A stretch of 64,000 nt of DNA from Pseudomonas brassicacearum (GTDB taxonomy: Bacteria > Pseudomonadota > Gammaproteobacteria > Pseudomonadales > Pseudomonadaceae): positions 208,929-272,928 of the forward strand of contig NZ_MOBJ01000010.1 of NCBI RefSeq assembly GCF_003732225.1. Direction: 5' to 3'. A program made the position numbers and the translations under genes. Below, in pieces: positions 61,587 through 64,000 of the stretch. Every line of letters starts with the position of its first letter. The first letter of the stretch is position 1. The notes under the pieces were generated by a model that saw nothing but the letters and a program-made list of their open reading frames with translations, was not told the DNA's origin and made no database searches.

Positions 61587-62099
61587 ATGAAAAAAACTCT
61601 CCCCCTCAGCCTGATCGCAGCCCTCGGTGAAAACCGTGTGATCGGCGTCGACAACAGCATGCCCTGGCACTTGCCGGGGGATTTCAAATACTTCAAGGCC
61701 ACAACGTTGGGCAAGCCGATCATCATGGGTCGCAAGACCTGGGATTCGCTCGGTCGTCCGCTGCCTGGCCGGTTGAACATCGTGGTCAGCCGTCAGGCCG
61801 ACCTGCAACTTGAAGGCGCGGAAGTCTATCCGTCGCTGGAAGCGGCGGTGATTCGGGCGCAGGAATGGGCGCTGGAGCAGGGCGTCGATGAGTTGATGCT
61901 GATTGGCGGCGCGCAGTTGTATGCGCAAGGCCTGGCACAGGCCGATCGGCTGTACCTGACCCGCGTGGCGCTGAGCCCCGAGGGTGATGCGTGGTTTCCG
62001 GAGTTTGATCTGGAACAGTGGAAGCGGGTGTCGAATGTTCCGAATCCGGCTGAGGGCGACAAGCCGGCGTACAGCTTCGAGGTGTGGGAAAAGGCTTAA
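61587..62099 (+). CDS. folA: Dihydrofolate reductase FolA
   Basis: Regenerates tetrahydrofolate from dihydrofolate, which thymidylate synthase (thyA, 44.4 kb) produces. 170 residues. Signatures: LIAALGENRVIGVDNSMPWHLPGD (family N-terminal motif, split here across residues 8-31), IIMGRKTWDSLGRPLPGR, and LMLIGGAQLYAQGL. ATG 61587 gives the standard start, with no strong ribosome site visible. The long in-frame extension from 61200 is antisense to the DUF2868 gene. Confidence 0.96.
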   Translation: MKKTLPLSLIAALGENRVIGVDNSMPWHLPGDFKYFKATTLGKPIIMGRKTWDSLGRPLPGRLNIVVSRQADLQLEGAEVYPSLEAAVIRAQEWALEQGVDELMLIGGAQLYAQGLAQADRLYLTRVALSPEGDAWFPEFDLEQWKRVSNVPNPAEGDKPAYSFEVWEKA

Positions 62100-62102
62100 G
62101 AG

Positions 62103-62197
62103 CATCGCGAGCAAGCTCGCTCCCACAGTGGACAAGGTGAAACACAGAGTGTGTGAACACCAAAAATCCCTGTGGGAGCGAGCTTGCTCGCGATAGC
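62103..62197. repeat. REP doublet, family A
   Basis: Inverted REP pair in the convergent folA/tcyP gap. Confidence 0.9.
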
Positions 62198-62219
62198 GAT
62201 CTATCTGGCGACGCTGGGC

Positions 62220-63611
62220 TCAAGCCTGAGCCAACTCCTCATGCTCATCCGCATCCAGCAGCTCTTTGTCGGTCTGCTGCATGATCTGGCTGGTGATCGC
62301 GCCGGCAGTCATCGAACCACTGACGTTCAATGCGGTGCGGCCCATGTCGATCAGCGGTTCAACCGAGATCAACAGCGCCACCAGTGACACCGGCAAACCC
62401 ATGGCCGGCAGCACGATCAGCGCGGCGAAGGTTGCGCCACCACCGACACCGGCAACCCCTGCTGAACTCAAGGTCACAATCGCCACCAGCGTCGCGATCC
62501 ACAGCGGATCCAGCGGGTTGATGCCCACGGTCGGCGCAACCATTACCGCCAACATCGCAGGGTAAAGGCCGGCACAGCCGTTCTGGCCAATGGTCGCGCC
62601 AAACGAGGCGGCGAAGCTGGCGATCGATTGCGGAATGCCCAGGCGACGGGTTTGCGCTTCGATGCTCAGCGGAATGCTCGCGGCGCTGGAGCGGCTGGTG
62701 AAGGCGAAGGTCAACACCGGCCAGACTTTGCGGAAGAAGCGCAGCGGGTTGATCCCGGCCAGTGACACCAACAGGCCGTGAACCACGAACATCAGGCCCA
62801 GGCCGATGTAGGACACCACCACGAAACTGCCGAGTTTGATGATGTCTTGCAAGTTGGAACCGGCAACCACTTTGGTCATCAGCGCCAATACGCCGTACGG
62901 GGTCAGCTTCATCACCAGACGCACCAGACGCATCACCCAGGCTTGCAGGGTGTCGATGGCGTTGATCACTTTCTGACCTTTTTCGACGTCATCCTTGAGC
63001 AGTTGCAGCGCCGCGACCCCGAGGAATGCGGCGAAGATCACCACGCTGATGATCGAAGTCGGCTTGGCCCGGGCCAGATCGGCGAACGGGTTCTGCGGGA
63101 TGAAGGACAACAGCAACTGCGGGACATTCAGGTCAGCGACCTTGCCCGCGTAGTCAGTCTGAATGGTTTGCAGGCGAGCCATTTCCTGGGTGCCGGCGAC
63201 CAGACCTTCGGCAGTCAAGCCGAACAGGTTGGTCAGGCCAATGCCGATCAACGCCGCAATGGCGGTGGTGAACAGCAGGGTGCCGATGGTCAGGAAGCTG
63301 ATCTTGCCCAGCGATGAAGCGTTGTGCAGACGGGCGACGGCGCTGAGGATCGAGGCGAACACCAGCGGAATCACGATCATTTGCAGCAACTGCACATAAC
63401 CGTTGCCGACCAGATCGAACCAGCCGATCGAGGCCTTCAGCACCGGGCTGCCGGCACCGTAAACAGTGTGCAGGGCAACACCGAACACCACGCCCAGCAC
63501 CAGTGCGACCAGGACTTTCTTGGCCAGGCTCCAGGTGGTGTGACGGGTTTGTGCCAGGCCGAACAGCAAGGCGAGGAATACCAGCAGATTGAGGATCAGC
63601 GGCAGATTCAT
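62220..63611 (-). CDS. tcyP: L-cystine:cation symporter TcyP (YdjN-type)
   Basis: 463-residue dicarboxylate/amino-acid:cation symporter, inner membrane, eight membrane helices plus two re-entrant loops. It is strongly conserved with E. coli YdjN/TcyP throughout: LAQTRHTTWSLAKKVLVALV, GNGYVQLLQMIVIPLVFASI, LTFAFTSRSSAASIPLSIEA (serine-rich re-entrant loop) and SAGVAGVGGGATFAALIVLP. It imports L-cystine as a sulfur source, fitting the sulfur theme of the ssu block. ATG 63611 has GGAG upstream. Confidence 0.94.
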   Translation of the reverse strand: MNLPLILNLLVFLALLFGLAQTRHTTWSLAKKVLVALVLGVVFGVALHTVYGAGSPVLKASIGWFDLVGNGYVQLLQMIVIPLVFASILSAVARLHNASSLGKISFLTIGTLLFTTAIAALIGIGLTNLFGLTAEGLVAGTQEMARLQTIQTDYAGKVADLNVPQLLLSFIPQNPFADLARAKPTSIISVVIFAAFLGVAALQLLKDDVEKGQKVINAIDTLQAWVMRLVRLVMKLTPYGVLALMTKVVAGSNLQDIIKLGSFVVVSYIGLGLMFVVHGLLVSLAGINPLRFFRKVWPVLTFAFTSRSSAASIPLSIEAQTRRLGIPQSIASFAASFGATIGQNGCAGLYPAMLAVMVAPTVGINPLDPLWIATLVAIVTLSSAGVAGVGGGATFAALIVLPAMGLPVSLVALLISVEPLIDMGRTALNVSGSMTAGAITSQIMQQTDKELLDADEHEELAQA

Positions 63612-63754
63612 TGAGACTCCAAAAAGACTTGTGCCAATCGCATTCCAGGGCGACTGCGAACCGGCAAGCCTAACAGCTTGATATCTAATGAATTAATATC
63701 AAAAACGCATGGCAACTGTCGTTTTTGGAATAACGCTGTAACGCTGTGGTGTTT

Positions 63755-63830
63755 GTAGGAGCTGGCGAAGCCTGCGATCTTTTGATCTTCCGGGGGGGCG
63801 GAAAAGATCGCAGCCTGCGACAGCTCCTAC
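63755..63830. repeat. REP doublet, family B
   Basis: GTAGGAGCTGGCGAAGCCTG ... GCAGCCTGCGACAGCTCCTA, between tcyP and the IS4 fragment. Confidence 0.88.
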
Positions 63831-63874
63831 GGGGGATCTTCAAGAAAAATGCCCCGCACATGGCGTAATGCTGT

Positions 63875-64000
63875 TCACTTAAGCGGAGCAGCCTTACGGT
63901 CTACTGGAAAACGGGTCTTTGAAATCTTCACCGTCCTTGGCCTTGATGGCCTTGGACGGTGATCCAGAAACATCCCTCCGACACCTGCTCTCAACTCTGC
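63875..64000 (-). mobile_element. 3' end of an IS4-family transposase gene, cut by window edge
   Basis: The reverse strand is open from base 64000 to TGA at 63875-63877 and encodes 41 residues ending RPRTVKISKTRFPVDRKAAP then LK. The basic tail (Arg/Pro-rich, then V-K-I-S-K-T-R-F-P-V) is what I expect at the C-terminus of DDE transposases of the IS4 group in Pseudomonas. The stop is followed by ACAGCATTACGCC and a hairpin-like GCTCCGC/GCGGGGC pair with five T. It is too short for a definite family; the inverted repeat was not resolved. Confidence 0.7.

Noticed and set aside
4086..62197. Repeated GCGAGCAAGCTCGCTCCCAC units as a CRISPR array
   Set aside because: Units occur as inverted pairs scattered over 58 kb, not as regularly spaced direct repeats, and no cas genes are present.
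63894..64000. Alternative - strand frame ending GEDFKDPFSSRP
   Set aside because: It overlaps the transposase-like frame; the other frame gives a coherent basic C-terminus and a stop followed by a typical IS end, so this one is taken as a shadow.

Overview
The window is chromosomal DNA of a Pseudomonas, most likely of the P. fluorescens group. The evidence is gene content and order (ssu sulfonate operon; spu polyamine locus followed by a HacB-type acylase; serA divergent from a D-2-hydroxyglutarate dehydrogenase; rpiA-ilvA; rppH-ptsP-lgt-thyA), high GC with GC-rich third codon positions, and many copies of two REP-type palindromes typical of this group. No rRNA, tRNA, CRISPR array or prophage was seen. 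The only insertion-sequence DNA is the 3' end of an IS4-type transposase cut off by the right edge.

Layout. 1-3.2 kb: 3' part of argA, a 557-base gap, and an OprD-family porin. 3.4-9.1 kb: sulfur-starvation block, the 1-Cys peroxiredoxin lsfA followed by ssuEADCBF. 9.2-9.9 kb: a TetR regulator bracketed by REP doublets. 10.1-20.6 kb: polyamine uptake and catabolism, spuI facing a severely shortened spuA and then spuBCDEFGH. 20.7-30.4 kb: mixed single genes (HD-domain protein and GlxA/AraC regulator, acyl-homoserine-lactone/penicillin acylase, thioredoxin-like protein, lipase-like hydrolase, DUF2059, 2OG oxygenase, DUF523, amino-acid binding protein, DUF4399). 30.4-45.4 kb: core metabolism (serA, D-2-hydroxyglutarate dehydrogenase, FAH-family hydrolase, SdiA-regulated-like protein, rpiA, ilvA, HAD phosphatase, rppH, ptsP, NRDE protein, TauE exporter, lgt, thyA). 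45.6-50.6 kb: small PtrA-like protein, PAP2 phosphatase, MFS transporter, and the divergent metal-resistance pair cadR/cadA. 50.7-57.4 kb: a 2-aminoethylphosphonate-type cluster (LysR, ABC transporter PhnT/PhnU/PhnS, FAD-dependent oxidoreductase, PhnZ-like HD oxygenase). 57.5-61.5 kb: two paralogous EF-hand/dockerin-like proteins that I do not recognise, opposite a GTPase/membrane pair (DUF3482/DUF2868). 61.6-64 kb: folA, the cystine symporter tcyP, and the IS4 fragment.

How the genes work together. The ssu block imports alkanesulfonates (SsuABC) and desulfonates them with FMNH2 supplied by SsuE to SsuD; LsfA detoxifies peroxides under the same sulfur limitation. The spu block imports putrescine and spermidine (SpuDEFGH), gamma-glutamylates or transaminates them (SpuI, SpuB, SpuC), but its SpuA hydrolase is broken. 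The phosphonate block imports an aminophosphonate, modifies the amine with a flavoprotein and releases phosphate with PhnZ; no PhnY dioxygenase accompanies it here.

The points most worth a second look are the PhnZ cluster without PhnY, the internally duplicated EF-hand paralogs (one has lost a Ca-loop), the in-frame-deleted spuA, and the DUF2868/DUF3482 pair.
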